Of a DNA stretch of 64,000 nt, positions 1 through 8,931 are shown piece by piece. The stretch's first letter is position 1. Each line of letters opens with the position of its first letter. The stretch comes from Streptomyces sp. WMMB303 (GTDB taxonomy: Bacteria; Actinomycetota; Actinomycetes; Streptomycetales; Streptomycetaceae): contig NZ_JARKIN010000001.1 of the NCBI RefSeq assembly GCF_029351045.1, positions 3,770,501 through 3,834,500 on the forward strand, given 5' to 3'. The position numbers and the translations under genes are program-made. A model generated the notes under the pieces. The model saw only the letters and a program-made list of their open reading frames with translations. It ran no database searches and was not told the origin of the DNA.

Positions 1-121
1 CAGCACCCGGATCCGGTGGACCCCGCAGGTGACCGCCACGACCGGCTGAATCCCGCCGTACCGGACGCGCGGCCCACGCGGCCCCGGCGGCGCCCCGGGC
101 GCCGGAGCCGTACCCACCGCG

Positions 122-2254
122 CTACCCGCCCGTGGGACGCAGCAGGAGCAGCGCGATGTCGTCGGTGCCCGGTACCTGCCGCGCCGAGGGGTCGGCGAGA
201 GCGTCGGCGAGGGCGTCGAGGTCGGACTCGGTGGCCTCGGCGAGCCTGCGGGCCAGTGCGGCGGTGCACGCTCCGATGTCCGCCCCCGGGATCTCGACGA
301 GCCCGTCGGTGTAGAGAGCCAGGACGGAGCCCGGTTCGAGCGGGACACGGATCGTGGGGTACGCGCTGTCCGGCTCGATGCCGAGCAGCAGTCCGGGCGG
401 CAGGTCGAGGATCTCGGTACGGCCGTCCGGGTGGCGCAGCAGGGGCGGCGGATGTCCCGCCGTGGCCAGGCTGACCTCGTTCCGCGCCAGGTCGAGGTGC
501 GCGTACAGGCAACTGGTGAACAAGCCGGTGTCCAGGTCGATGAGGAGCCGGTTGGTGCGGGCGAGGATCTCACCCGGCGGCGCACCGGCGGTCGCGTGGG
601 TGTGGACGGCCGTGCGCACCTGTCCCATCAGCGCGGCCGCCGTGGTGTTGTGTCCCTGGACGTCGCCGATGGCGGCCGCGGCGCTGTCGGGGCCGCAGCG
701 GACGAGGTCGTAGAAGTCGCCCCCGATGTCCATTCCGCGCCCGGCGGGCAGATAGCGGGCGGCGACCTCCAGCGACGGGATGTGGGCCAGGCTGTGCGGC
801 AGGAGCCCCGTCTGCAGGCTGTGGGCCAGGCGCCGCTGGGTGTCGTAGAGCCGGGCACGGTCGAGCGCCTGGGCGATCAGGCCGGCCAGGGAGGTGAAGA
901 GGGCACGCTCCGGAGAGGTGAAGGGATGGGGCTGGTCGTAGGCGAGTACAAGGGTGCCGATGGGGCTGCCGGACGCGGTCAGCGGCAGAAACGCCCAGGC
1001 GGCCATCCCGTCCTGCTGGGTGGTGTGGGCGTGGGTCCGCTCCAGGTCGGCGGCGCTCGCGAAGAAGGCCGGGACGCCGGAGGCCAGAGCGCGTGCCGCG
1101 GGCGCTCCGGAGGAGAGCGGCACCGCATCCGAACGCTCCATCGCCTCGGCCGGGAAGCCTCGGTGCCCGACGATGTGGAGGCGCCCCTCCTCGGCCGACA
1201 TCAGGGCCATGGCGCCCGGGCCGAATGCGGGCACGAGCTGATCGGCGACGAGTTCCACGACATCGGTGACGCCCACTGCCTCACTGAGCACGGCGGCCAG
1301 ATGGGTGAGGTGGTAGAGGGCGGTGGCGCCGCCCGGCGGACCGGTCTCGGCCGGGCCTCGGTCCGGCGGTTGGAGGGCCTGCTCGGTGGCGGCGGGTGTG
1401 ATGTGCACGCTCACCCCGCCCTGGCCGGGGAACAGCCGGAAGGAGAGCCAGGTGTCGGGGGGACGCCGCGCGGTGAAGGTCGTGGGCTGCCGGGCGATCA
1501 CCGCGGCCCGGTACCGGTCCTCGAACACCGGGTCGTGCAGCCAGGGCAGCGACTCCCAGGGGCGCGTGCCCAGCAGCGCCTCCGCATCGGCGCCCACCAG
1601 CGCTGCGGCCCCCGGGTTGAGGAAGACGATCCGGCCCTCCACGTTCAGCGAGCAGCAGCCGTCCGGGAAGCGTTCGAGGAACGCGAAGGCGGCCGCCGCC
1701 TCGTCGGGTCCGGGTTCGCGCGGCGGTCCCGGCTCGAGCAGCCGGGGTTCGTCCTGGGGCAGCAGCGGACGGCCGCTGTCGGCTGCCTGCCGCAGGACGC
1801 GGCTCGCGCTGCGGCAGCTGGCGCCGATGACATGGCGTTCGTGGGTGCTCAGCCGCGTCGGGTGGGCGGACGGCCACAGCAGCACGATGCCGCCGCGCGC
1901 CGACCCGGAGGTGAGGATGGGCGCGGCGGCCAGCCGGAAATCGTAGGGCAGCACCAGGCCGACTCTCGGATAGCGGCGGGCCATCTCCTCCTGGCTGGCG
2001 AGCCACACGATCCGCCGCTGACGCATCGCGACCGCCACCGGGATCGGGGCCTCCAGCGGCACCCGGGCCCACGGCGCGGCGATCCGTCGGGAGACCCCGA
2101 CCACCACGGCGAGCCGGAGCACCCGCTCACCGGGCGGCAGCAGGTACAGCAACCCCATCGAGGCGCCGGTGGCAGCCATCGCCTCGGACATCACCGCGTC
2201 CAGCCGCCCCCAGCCGGATTCGTCGGATCCAGCGGACCGCACCGTATCGCTCAC
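122..2254 (-). CDS. PAS/GAF-domain SpoIIE-type serine/threonine phosphatase
   Basis: A 710-residue signalling phosphatase of the PP2C/SpoIIE type that probably dephosphorylates an anti-anti-sigma factor. The N-terminal third reads as a GAF-like sensor, followed by a PAS domain (FLERFPDGCCSLNVEG then FLNPGAAALVG), a second GAF-like domain, and a C-terminal SpoIIE domain with the metal-binding segments DIGGDFYD, GDVQGH and GTDDIALLLL. The usual GHG after the second Asp reads GHN here. I chose the GTG at 2254 because GGGAG lies 5 nt upstream; an ATG at 2332 would add 26 low-complexity residues and lacks a clear RBS. No anti-sigma kinase domain is present in the protein or beside it, so the partner must be encoded elsewhere. 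It is transcribed away from the secreted-protein genes. Confidence 0.9.
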   Translation of the reverse strand: MSDTVRSAGSDESGWGRLDAVMSEAMAATGASMGLLYLLPPGERVLRLAVVVGVSRRIAAPWARVPLEAPIPVAVAMRQRRIVWLASQEEMARRYPRVGLVLPYDFRLAAAPILTSGSARGGIVLLWPSAHPTRLSTHERHVIGASCRSASRVLRQAADSGRPLLPQDEPRLLEPGPPREPGPDEAAAAFAFLERFPDGCCSLNVEGRIVFLNPGAAALVGADAEALLGTRPWESLPWLHDPVFEDRYRAAVIARQPTTFTARRPPDTWLSFRLFPGQGGVSVHITPAATEQALQPPDRGPAETGPPGGATALYHLTHLAAVLSEAVGVTDVVELVADQLVPAFGPGAMALMSAEEGRLHIVGHRGFPAEAMERSDAVPLSSGAPAARALASGVPAFFASAADLERTHAHTTQQDGMAAWAFLPLTASGSPIGTLVLAYDQPHPFTSPERALFTSLAGLIAQALDRARLYDTQRRLAHSLQTGLLPHSLAHIPSLEVAARYLPAGRGMDIGGDFYDLVRCGPDSAAAAIGDVQGHNTTAAALMGQVRTAVHTHATAGAPPGEILARTNRLLIDLDTGLFTSCLYAHLDLARNEVSLATAGHPPPLLRHPDGRTEILDLPPGLLLGIEPDSAYPTIRVPLEPGSVLALYTDGLVEIPGADIGACTAALARRLAEATESDLDALADALADPSARQVPGTDDIALLLLRPTGG

Positions 2255-2690
2255 GCCGCTCCCGGAACTGGACGCAGGTAGCCAGGGACAGCCGGTGCGG
2301 CACGCTGTGCGCACCCGGCCGCCGCCTGACATTGTTCCGGTCCGGGCCCGCGCTCCGGTGGCGGCGCACCGACGGACGGCCAGGTGGCCCGCCCTCTATC
2401 AGGCGGACGCGCGTTCGACCCGCTGGTCCGCAGCAGCCGAGCGGGGGTGAGGAACCCGGCCCGGGCCCCGGGCTCCCGCAGGGCGGCTCGACGGCCCGGC
2501 CTCCCCTGCCTGCCCAACCGGGCGCCCTGCCCAGGGCCCCACAATTCCGGGCACCTCCGAGGAATCACCCCTGTTGCTTCCGGTGACTTCCGGGCAATAC
2601 CGGGCTTGCTGTTTCAGCCGGGAACCAGTGAGCACGCGTACTGCTGTTCCACGCCAACACGGCGTGCCCCACGAACAGTTGGAGGATCAC
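2255..2690. other. intergenic region, divergent
   Basis: This gap lies between the phosphatase gene and the secreted crystallin-like gene and should hold both promoters. It contains short imperfect repeats of TTCCGG and CCGGG around 2578-2620. I see no convincing ORF, tRNA or terminator. The only clear signal is the GGAGGA ribosome binding site at 2681-2686 before the next gene. Confidence 0.5.
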
Positions 2691-3284
2691 ATGTATTCCC
2701 GGCCGAGACGCCGCACTCGACGCACGGTCACCCTGGCAGCCTCCGTACTGCTGGCCGGCGCCGTGACGGCACCGGCAGCCCAGGCCGCCCAGCCGAGCGG
2801 CGGAGGCGGGCCGCGGCACTGCACCCTCGACCTGAACACCGGCGCCGAACGCTGTTTCGCCGACTTCACCGCGGCCGTCGAGCACGCGAGCGGCGGACGC
2901 ATCGACAACGCTCCCGCCTCCGCCCGCGCGGCGGCCCATGACAGCGGGTTCCGCGCCCGGGCCCGGTCGCTGGCAGCGGACAGCGACCGGCAGGCCGACG
3001 GCGTCATCCAGGGCACCTTCTTCGACGACGTCGACTTCGGCGGTGACTCGCTGACCATCACCGGCGAGAGCCTGTGCGAGAAGGACGGCTGGGTCGACTA
3101 CCAGTACGACCTGCAGGACGCCTGGAAGAACCGCATCTCCTCGGTGCAGCCCTGGGGCAACTGCTGGCTCTGGCTCTACCCCGAGCCCGACCTCGGCGGC
3201 GACCGGGACGGACCGTTCAAGGAGAACACCGCGGACATCGGTTCATTCATGAACGACCGCACCCAGTCCATCGGCTTCAGCTGA
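2691..3284 (+). CDS. secreted beta/gamma-crystallin-like (peptidase inhibitor I36-like) protein
   Basis: A 197-residue exported protein. It starts with a twin-arginine-like basic run (RPRRRTRR) and a hydrophobic core ending AQAAQ, which reads as a signal peptide of about 37 residues. The C-terminal half (FFDDVDFGGDSLTITGE, then two Trp-rich strands) resembles beta/gamma-crystallin folds such as the Streptomyces metalloproteinase inhibitor family I36. Four Cys residues could form disulfides outside the cell. The ATG at 2691 is fixed by GGAGGA 4 nt upstream. It sits 98 nt before another secreted-protein gene on the same strand, so the two may be co-expressed. Protease inhibition is only a family-based guess; the exact activity is unknown. 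Confidence 0.8.
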   Translation: MYSRPRRRTRRTVTLAASVLLAGAVTAPAAQAAQPSGGGGPRHCTLDLNTGAERCFADFTAAVEHASGGRIDNAPASARAAAHDSGFRARARSLAADSDRQADGVIQGTFFDDVDFGGDSLTITGESLCEKDGWVDYQYDLQDAWKNRISSVQPWGNCWLWLYPEPDLGGDRDGPFKENTADIGSFMNDRTQSIGFS

Positions 3285-3382
3285 CGCCGAGGCGACGGGC
3301 GGTGCCCAGCACGCTCCGCCAGGTCCCGCAACGGCGTCGGCGCTCTTCCGCCCCTCCCCCACCATCCATGAGGAGAAGCCCC

Positions 3383-4000
3383 ATGAACCAGCGCGTCAAA
3401 TGGTCCGTCCTGCTCGCAGCCCTGGCGACCGCGGGCAGCGCCGCACTCGCCCCCGGCGTGGCGCAGGCCGACGACAATCCGCCGACCATCCGTGAACTGC
3501 TCGACAAGTGCGACAACGGCACCGACGTCTGCGTCTTCCATCCGGACGGGCCGCCCCGCGACTCGATGGGCGAGTCGCACCAGGTCGGCGACAGCGCCTT
3601 CAACTGCACCCAGGACCTGCAGCGCTCGACCGTCGGCTGGTCCGACACCACCGGTGAGAGCAACAGCGTGGGCGTGTCGCTGAGCGCGGAGTACGGTTTC
3701 GCCGAGGTGTTCAAGGTCAGCATCGAAACGAACTACCAGCACACTTGGGAGAGTTCCCACACCGAGACGGACCAGACGAACATCGACGTCCGGCCGGGTG
3801 AGGTCGGCTGGGTCACCCGCGAGGCGCAGCTGCAGACCGTCAGCGGGCAGTACGAGATGCACTTCCCCGACCGGTTCCACGGCCACTACATCTGGTACGT
3901 CCCCTTCGAGGCCACCGGCCCGAAACCGGACGCGCCCAGCACCAAGACCCAGCACACCCGCCAGATGACCGACGACGAGCGGGCCCAGCACTGCGGCTGA
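3383..4000 (+). CDS. secreted protein with aerolysin/ETX-MTX2-like beta-rich architecture
   Basis: A 205-residue secreted protein with a signal peptide of about 29 residues (hydrophobic stretch, then GVAQADD). After a Cys-containing head, residues of roughly 80-170 form long alternating Ser/Thr and hydrophobic strands (SNSVGVSLSAEYGF, then KVSIETNYQHTW, then TNIDVRPGEVGWV). This pattern is typical of the insertion-loop region of aerolysin/ETX-MTX2 beta-pore-forming proteins, including a proline/glycine turn before the last strands. The assignment rests on this pattern and not on a firm match. The ATG at 3383 follows GGAGAAG. A strong terminator hairpin follows at 4017. It may act against other cells or be a structural secreted protein; I cannot tell which. 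Confidence 0.75.
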   Translation: MNQRVKWSVLLAALATAGSAALAPGVAQADDNPPTIRELLDKCDNGTDVCVFHPDGPPRDSMGESHQVGDSAFNCTQDLQRSTVGWSDTTGESNSVGVSLSAEYGFAEVFKVSIETNYQHTWESSHTETDQTNIDVRPGEVGWVTREAQLQTVSGQYEMHFPDRFHGHYIWYVPFEATGPKPDAPSTKTQHTRQMTDDERAQHCG

Positions 4001-4016
4001 CCGGCGCCTCCCCCGA

Positions 4017-4049
4017 CCGGTCCCCCGGTACGCCGGACAGGGGGACCGG
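4017..4049 (+). terminator. rho-independent-type hairpin
   Basis: A perfect 10-bp stem (CCGGTCCCCC at 4017-4026 pairs with GGGGGACCGG at 4040-4049) with a 13-nt loop lies 16 nt after the stop of the secreted protein gene. There is no U-tract, as is usual in high-GC actinomycetes. Confidence 0.6.
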
Positions 4050-4153
4050 CCGGGGCCACTCGGGCGGCCGGCTGCCCGAGTGCCGTACCACAGCACGGGT
4101 GATCCCCGGCGAGGCTCTCCAGTGCCGGAGGCAGGGCGGGGTACGCCTGTGCC

Positions 4154-4339
4154 ATGACCGATCCGGAACACTACGCGCTGGCCATGGCATCCCGATCCGC
4201 ACCGTCCGGCGACCCGGCGCCGGCCCAGGAGCAGCAACCGGCAGCCTTCCGCACCGGCACCGGGCCGGACGAGGAGGCGCCCGCCCCGCAGCCCACGGCG
4301 TCTCCGTCCCGAGCCGACCCCCTCAACCCGCCGACGTAG
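4154..4339 (+). CDS. possible small hypothetical protein
   Basis: A 61-codon ORF rich in Pro, Ala and Ser (starting MTDPEHYALAM) with no recognisable domain. It has no Shine-Dalgarno; TACGCC lies 5 nt before the ATG and could be a -10 for a leaderless transcript. Its last 17 bases overlap the 3' end of the convergent ketosynthase gene. Composition does not distinguish it well from non-coding DNA, so this is a weak call. Confidence 0.25.
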   Translation: MTDPEHYALAMASRSAPSGDPAPAQEQQPAAFRTGTGPDEEAPAPQPTASPSRADPLNPPT

Positions 4340-5570
4340 CAGCGGAGGCGAACGCCAGCACCACGTTGTGGCCGCCGAAACCGCAGGAGTTGCTGAGGGC
4401 CAGCCCCACGGGCCGGGAACGCGCGGCCCTGTGCACGAGATCGAGTTCCCGGGCCCCGGGGTCGGCGCCGTGGAAGTTGGCGGTCGGCGGTACCGTTCCG
4501 TGCTGCACGGCCAGCACGGTCAGTGCCGCCTCCACGGCTCCGGCCGCGCCCATCATGTGCCCGGTGACCCCCTTGGTGGAGGTGATCGCGGGGCCACCGG
4601 CGAAGAGGGATTGCAGCACAGCCCCCTCGGTACGGTCGTTGAGCGGGGTTCCGGTGCCGTGGGCGTTGACGTGGTCGACATCCGCGCGGGCGGCACCGGC
4701 CCGGTCCAGCGCCTGCTCCGCCGCTCTCCGCAGTTGGCGGCCCGCCGGCTCCGGCGCCACGGTGTGGTGCGCGTCGGTCGACGAACCGTGCCCGGCGAGC
4801 AGGGCGCGGACGGGTGCACGCCGCGCCGCCGCGTCCGCGGCACGTTCCAGCACCAGCACTCCGGCGCCCTCGGCCAGGACGAAGCCGTCCCGCTCGGTGT
4901 CGAACGGGCGCGAGGCACCCGGCGGATCGCCGCTCCGGCGGGAGAGGGCCCCCGCCCGGGCGAAGGCCGTCGCGCACAGCGGGGTCACCATGGCGTCGCT
5001 GCCGCCGGCGACGGCGACGTCGCAGGCGTCTGCGTCCAGCAGCATGGCCGCGACGGCCAGCGCGGTCGCGCCCGAGGCGCAGGCGGTCGCGGCATGCAGT
5101 ACCGGTCCGTGCGCTTCCAGGTCGATGGCGAGCCGGCCGGCTGCCATGTTCGGCAGGAAGGCGGGCAGGGTGAGCGGGGAGACCGCGCGGTGCCCGGTGG
5201 TGAGGAACCTGTGATGCTGCTCCTCGTAGGTGCCTACGCCGCCGGCCGCCGAGCCCAGGACCACCGCGATTCGTGCGCCGTCCCAGGCGCGCGGCTCCAA
5301 GGCGGCGTCCCGCACCGCCTCCCGGGCAGCCACCAGGGCGAACTGGGTGAACCTGTCGTCCCGCCAGGGCTGGGAGCCGCCCACGTGCCGGCGGGGGTCG
5401 AACCCTTCGACCCGGCACGAGAGTCCGACCGGCGCCCCGGCGAGTGCCGGATCCTCCGCCGCGGTGGCACGGCCCGAGCACACCCGCCGCCAGGTCTGCT
5501 CGGTGCCCAGGCCCGCCGGAGTCACCAGGCCCAGACCGGTCACCGCCACCGGACGGCCGGTGCCGCTCAC
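4323..5570 (-). CDS. beta-ketoacyl-ACP synthase II (KASII/FabF-like)
   Basis: A 415-residue condensing enzyme that elongates an ACP-bound acyl chain by decarboxylative Claisen condensation. The Cys-His-His triad is complete: nucleophile in HAATACASGATAL, histidines in NAHGTGTPLND and in KGVTGHMMGAAG. It ends with the usual FGGHNVVLAF segment. The GTG start overlaps the stop of the upstream ACP gene (GTGA), which indicates translational coupling. It is the last gene of a seven-gene minus-strand operon with two KASIII genes, a ketoreductase, an ACP, an acyltransferase and an acyl-CoA-oxidase-like gene. It is more FabF-like than a chain-length factor because the Cys is kept and there is no paired KS-beta. 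Confidence 0.93.
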   Translation of the reverse strand: MSGTGRPVAVTGLGLVTPAGLGTEQTWRRVCSGRATAAEDPALAGAPVGLSCRVEGFDPRRHVGGSQPWRDDRFTQFALVAAREAVRDAALEPRAWDGARIAVVLGSAAGGVGTYEEQHHRFLTTGHRAVSPLTLPAFLPNMAAGRLAIDLEAHGPVLHAATACASGATALAVAAMLLDADACDVAVAGGSDAMVTPLCATAFARAGALSRRSGDPPGASRPFDTERDGFVLAEGAGVLVLERAADAAARRAPVRALLAGHGSSTDAHHTVAPEPAGRQLRRAAEQALDRAGAARADVDHVNAHGTGTPLNDRTEGAVLQSLFAGGPAITSTKGVTGHMMGAAGAVEAALTVLAVQHGTVPPTANFHGADPGARELDLVHRAARSRPVGLALSNSCGFGGHNVVLAFASAATSAG

Positions 5571-5836
5571 TCCTGCGTCCCCTGCCCGGCGGGCCGCGAC
5601 TCCCCGCTCTGCAGCTTCCGCACCAGTGCCGCGACGTCATCGGGTGTGGCCTCGCCGGTGACCGCGTCATCGGGCGGGCCGACAGCGTACTGTTCCTGGA
5701 GTGTGACCAGGAGTTCGGTGACGGCGAGGGAATCCAGGCCGAGTTCGGTCAGGGTCACGCCGGGCGCGATGCCCTCCGCGGGGATGTCGAACTTGTCGGT
5801 GAGCGCAGTGATCACTTGGTCGTGGACGGAGTCCAT
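5567..5836 (-). CDS. acyl carrier protein
   Basis: An 89-residue carrier protein with the phosphopantetheine attachment motif LGLDSLAV; the Ser is the modified residue. The rest follows the four-helix ACP pattern with an acidic helix II. The ATG at 5836 is chosen because GGGAGGAAG precedes it by 5 nt. That ribosome binding site lies inside the upstream KASIII gene, whose reading frame continues 25 nt into the ACP gene. It should carry the growing chain for the KASII (4-nt overlap downstream) and the KASIII enzymes of the same operon. Confidence 0.92.
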   Translation of the reverse strand: MDSVHDQVITALTDKFDIPAEGIAPGVTLTELGLDSLAVTELLVTLQEQYAVGPPDDAVTGEATPDDVAALVRKLQSGESRPAGQGTQE

Positions 5837-6978
5837 GGGTCTTCCTCCCGCTGTTGTCGGTTCTGTGGCCGGTTCGTCTCGTGTGGCAGGTCCGGGCCGT
5901 GGGGTGGCCGCTCCTCGGCCGAAGTGGCCGGTCCGGCCGGGGTGTCGGCACACGTCCGGGCTTCGGGCCAGGTCAGGGCGATCGACCCCCAGGTGAGTCC
6001 GCCTCCGAAGGCGGTCAGCAGGGTGGGGGCACCCGGCCGCACCACACCGCGGGCCGCGGTGTCGGCGAGGGCCAGTGCGACGGAGGCGGCCGCGGTGTTG
6101 CCGACGTCGCGGATGTTGCCGAAGCGGCACTCGGCCGCGACGCCGAGCCGGTCGCCGACCGTGTCCAGGATCCGCTGGTTGGCCTGGTGTCCGATGAACG
6201 CGCCGAGCGCCGATGCCGGCCAGTCCGCCCGCCGCAGGACGGTCCGGGACGACTCCGTCATCCGGCGCACCGCGTGCGCGTACACCTCCCTTCCCCGCAT
6301 CCGCAGATACCGGTGGTCCCGCGGTGGCCGGTCCGAGGCGCCGGGCGCGGCGGAGCCGCCCGCGGCGATGGCGATCAGGTCGCTGCCGGCACCGTCCGCG
6401 CCCAGATCCCAGGCGAGCACCTCGCCCGGTTCCCCGCGCTCTCCGGCGCGCAGCAGCACCGCACCCGCGCCGTCGCCGAAGATGACGGCGGTGTCCCGGT
6501 CCCGGGGGTCGACGATGGTGGAGTAGGTCTCCGCGCCGATGACCAGGGGCCGTTCGCAGAACCCGGACCGGACCAGCCCGGTGGCCACGGTCAGCGCGTA
6601 GACGAACCCCGAGCAGACCGCAGCCAGGTCGAAGGCGGGAACGGGCCCCAGGGCCAGCCGGTGCGCCACCTCCGGAGCCGTCGCGGGACAGCGCCGGTCC
6701 GGTGTCGTCGTGGCCAGCAGCACCAGGTCGGGCGCGGCGCCGCCCGACGACTCCAGCGCGGCCCCTCCGGCGGCCGCTGCCAGGTCCCCGGTGGCGATGC
6801 CGGGGCCCGCGCGGCGGCGGCGCGCGATACCGGTGCGCGAGCGGATCCACTCGTCGCTGGTGGCGAGGTCCCCCTCGCGCGCCACGTCCGCGTTGCTCCG
6901 CTGCGCGGGGGGCAGCGAGGCACCGATACCGCACACCACACCGGCCCGCCCGTCGTGCGGGGGTGTCCTGGACGCCAC
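5812..6978 (-). CDS. 3-oxoacyl-ACP synthase III (FabH-like), copy 1
   Basis: A 388-residue KASIII-family enzyme with the Cys-His-Asn triad visible in AAVCSGFVYAL, GHQANQRIL and GNTAAAS. Such enzymes condense an acyl-CoA starter with malonyl-ACP, or act as acyltransferases. The C-terminal 45 residues are Pro- and charge-rich and go beyond the usual FabH end (about 330 residues); this tail overlaps the ACP start by 25 nt. The GTG start lies 4 nt after the stop of the ketoreductase gene. A second KASIII gene lies two genes upstream, so the operon has two different initiation or acyl-transfer enzymes. Confidence 0.9.
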   Translation of the reverse strand: MASRTPPHDGRAGVVCGIGASLPPAQRSNADVAREGDLATSDEWIRSRTGIARRRRAGPGIATGDLAAAAGGAALESSGGAAPDLVLLATTTPDRRCPATAPEVAHRLALGPVPAFDLAAVCSGFVYALTVATGLVRSGFCERPLVIGAETYSTIVDPRDRDTAVIFGDGAGAVLLRAGERGEPGEVLAWDLGADGAGSDLIAIAAGGSAAPGASDRPPRDHRYLRMRGREVYAHAVRRMTESSRTVLRRADWPASALGAFIGHQANQRILDTVGDRLGVAAECRFGNIRDVGNTAAASVALALADTAARGVVRPGAPTLLTAFGGGLTWGSIALTWPEARTCADTPAGPATSAEERPPHGPDLPHETNRPQNRQQREEDPWTPSTTK

Positions 6979-6982
6979 CGGC

Positions 6983-7840
6983 TCACACCTCCGCGAAGGG
7001 GGAGGCGGGCTTGGGGATGCCGGCGAGACCGCCGTCCGGGACCGACAGTCCGCCGTCCAGCAGCAGCGCCTGCCCGGTCAGATAGGCGGCCGCGGGCGAG
7101 GCCAGGTACAGCGCGGCCCACGCGGCCTCCTGCGGTTCGGCCCAGCGGCCCATCGGCACGTGCGCCATCAGCCAGTCGGAGACCGCGGCGGTGCCCGAGG
7201 CGAACGAGGTCATGTCGGTGCGGGCCCACCCGGGGCACAGCGCGTTCACGCGGATGCCCTCGCGTGCCCACCCGACGGCCAGGCTGCGGGCCAGAGAGAC
7301 CTGTCCGGCCTTGGTCGCCGCGTACGCCTCCATCATCGGGGTGCCCACGGCTCCGGCCACCGAGGACATCAGCACCAGAGAGGCCCGGCGGGACGCCTTG
7401 AGGTGCGGATGGGCGTGCCGGCACAGCGCGGCGGAGGCGTTGAGATTGACGGTCACCACGGCGTCCCAGTCCTCCTGCCGCGTGTGCTGCAGGGGCGCGA
7501 CGTTCGGTGTACCGTCGGGGCCGCCGGGCAGGATGCCGGCGTTGTGGACGACGGCGTCGAGTCCGCCCAGCGCGTCGGCCGCCCGGTCGACCACGGCCCC
7601 GGCGGCGGACGGCTCCGAGAAGTCGGCGGGAGCCAGGGCGGCTGTCCGCCCGCGGCGTGCGACCTCGGCGGCGGTGTCCTCGAGCGCCGCCGAAGTACGC
7701 GCCGACAGCACCAGGTCGGCGCCCGCGTCGGCGAAGGCGAGCGCGACGGCCCGGCCGATTCCGCGCGACGCGCCGGTCACCAGGGCGCGGATGCCGTCGA
7801 GCCGGAACGCCTCGGCGGTGGTGAGGGTGGTGGTGTTCAT
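6983..7840 (-). CDS. SDR-family 3-oxoacyl-ACP reductase-like enzyme
   Basis: A 285-residue classical short-chain dehydrogenase. It has the nucleotide-binding TGASRGIG, the NAG motif (VVHNAGILPG), and the Asn-Ser-Tyr-Lys set with MSSVAG and YAATK. The start of the fold is FabG-like, and the operon context points to reduction of a beta-ketoacyl-ACP. An insertion of about 12 residues after NAG (GGPDGTPNVAPL) is longer than in FabG. The ATG overlaps the stop of the upstream KASIII gene (ATGA). No dehydratase or enoyl reductase is encoded beside it. Confidence 0.9.
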   Translation of the reverse strand: MNTTTLTTAEAFRLDGIRALVTGASRGIGRAVALAFADAGADLVLSARTSAALEDTAAEVARRGRTAALAPADFSEPSAAGAVVDRAADALGGLDAVVHNAGILPGGPDGTPNVAPLQHTRQEDWDAVVTVNLNASAALCRHAHPHLKASRRASLVLMSSVAGAVGTPMMEAYAATKAGQVSLARSLAVGWAREGIRVNALCPGWARTDMTSFASGTAAVSDWLMAHVPMGRWAEPQEAAWAALYLASPAAAYLTGQALLLDGGLSVPDGGLAGIPKPASPFAEV

Positions 7841-8931
7841 CGTGGGCTCCGTTCCGTGGATTCCGGGGCGGGGGCGGTGCGGATGACGGGGGCGCCGCTC
7901 CAGGTGAGCAGCGCGCTGCCCCAGGTCATCCCGGCGCCGATGGTGGTGAGCAGGACGCGGCCGCCGCGCGGCAGGGCACCGTCGGCGGCCGTGGCGGCCA
8001 GCGCGTAGGGCGTCGAGGCGGCGCCGATGTTGCCGACCTCGTCCGCGACGATCGGGAGCCTGCCCGGCGGGATGCCCAGCGACGTGCCGACCGTGCGCAG
8101 CAGCCTGGGGTTGGGCTGGTGGGCGACGAAGGCGTCGATGTCCTCCATCCGCAGCCGGTTGCGGGCCAGGCCGTCGGCGACGAGGGCGGGGAACATCTCG
8201 GCGATGAAGTCCCGCACGGCGCGGCCGTCCATCCGGATGGTGTGCCGGCCCGCGGCGAGAGTGCCGGAGCTGGCGGGCGCCCGGCTCCCCCCTGCGGGGA
8301 TCAGCACATGGTCGGCGAGGACGCCGTCGGAGCCGAGGTGGAAGTCGGCGAACCCCTCCCCCGCGGGAACCGGGCCCAGCACCGAGGCGGCGGCGCCGTC
8401 GGCGAACAGCACGGCGGTGGCCCGGTCGGCGGGGTCGAGGAACTTCGAGTACGCCTCGACCCCCACCACCGCCGCGTACCGGGAACAGGCGTCGGAGCGC
8501 AGGTGGTCGTGCGCGACCCGGACCGCGAACAGCCAGCCCGAGCAGGCCGCGCTGACATCGAGGGCGACCGCGTTGCGGGCCTTGGTGAGGGCCTGGACGC
8601 GGCAGGCGGTGGCGGGTCCCAGCTCGTCGGGGGTGGAGGTGGCCAGGATCAGGAGATCGAGCTGCTCGCTGTCGATGCCGGCCGCCGCCACGGCGGACCG
8701 TACCGCGGCAGCCGCCAGGTCGGAGGCGGCCTCGTCCGGGGCGGCCGCGTGCCGGTTGTGTACGCCGGTCCGTTCGGTGATCCAGCCGGGGCTGACTCCG
8801 GCCGACCGGGCGACCTCGTCGTTGGAGCGCCGCCCGGCGGGCAGATGGGTGCCCATGCCGAGCACGCCGATGGCGGGCGGCCGCGGGGCGGGCGCCGAGA
8901 CGGCGCCGGGGGTGGGCAGGGTCGTGGTCAC
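7837..8931 (-). CDS. 3-oxoacyl-ACP synthase III (FabH-like), copy 2
   Basis: A 364-residue KASIII-family protein with the triad in SAACSGWLFAV, AHQPNPRLL and GNIGAAS. It starts at a GTG (8931) overlapping the stop of the acyl-CoA-oxidase-like gene (GTGA), and an N-terminal 20-residue Pro/Ala segment precedes the fold. It is clearly diverged from the other KASIII of the operon, so this is not a recent duplication. One copy may choose the starter while the other elongates or releases, but the sequence does not say which. Confidence 0.9.
   Translation of the reverse strand: MTTTLPTPGAVSAPAPRPPAIGVLGMGTHLPAGRRSNDEVARSAGVSPGWITERTGVHNRHAAAPDEAASDLAAAAVRSAVAAAGIDSEQLDLLILATSTPDELGPATACRVQALTKARNAVALDVSAACSGWLFAVRVAHDHLRSDACSRYAAVVGVEAYSKFLDPADRATAVLFADGAAASVLGPVPAGEGFADFHLGSDGVLADHVLIPAGGSRAPASSGTLAAGRHTIRMDGRAVRDFIAEMFPALVADGLARNRLRMEDIDAFVAHQPNPRLLRTVGTSLGIPPGRLPIVADEVGNIGAASTPYALAATAADGALPRGGRVLLTTIGAGMTWGSALLTWSGAPVIRTAPAPESTERSPR

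Noticed and set aside
431..2281. A 616-codon open frame on the plus strand opposite the SpoIIE phosphatase
   Set aside because: Its translation is low-complexity (Gly/Arg/Val) with no domain; the opposite strand encodes a complete phosphatase. It is a high-GC shadow frame.
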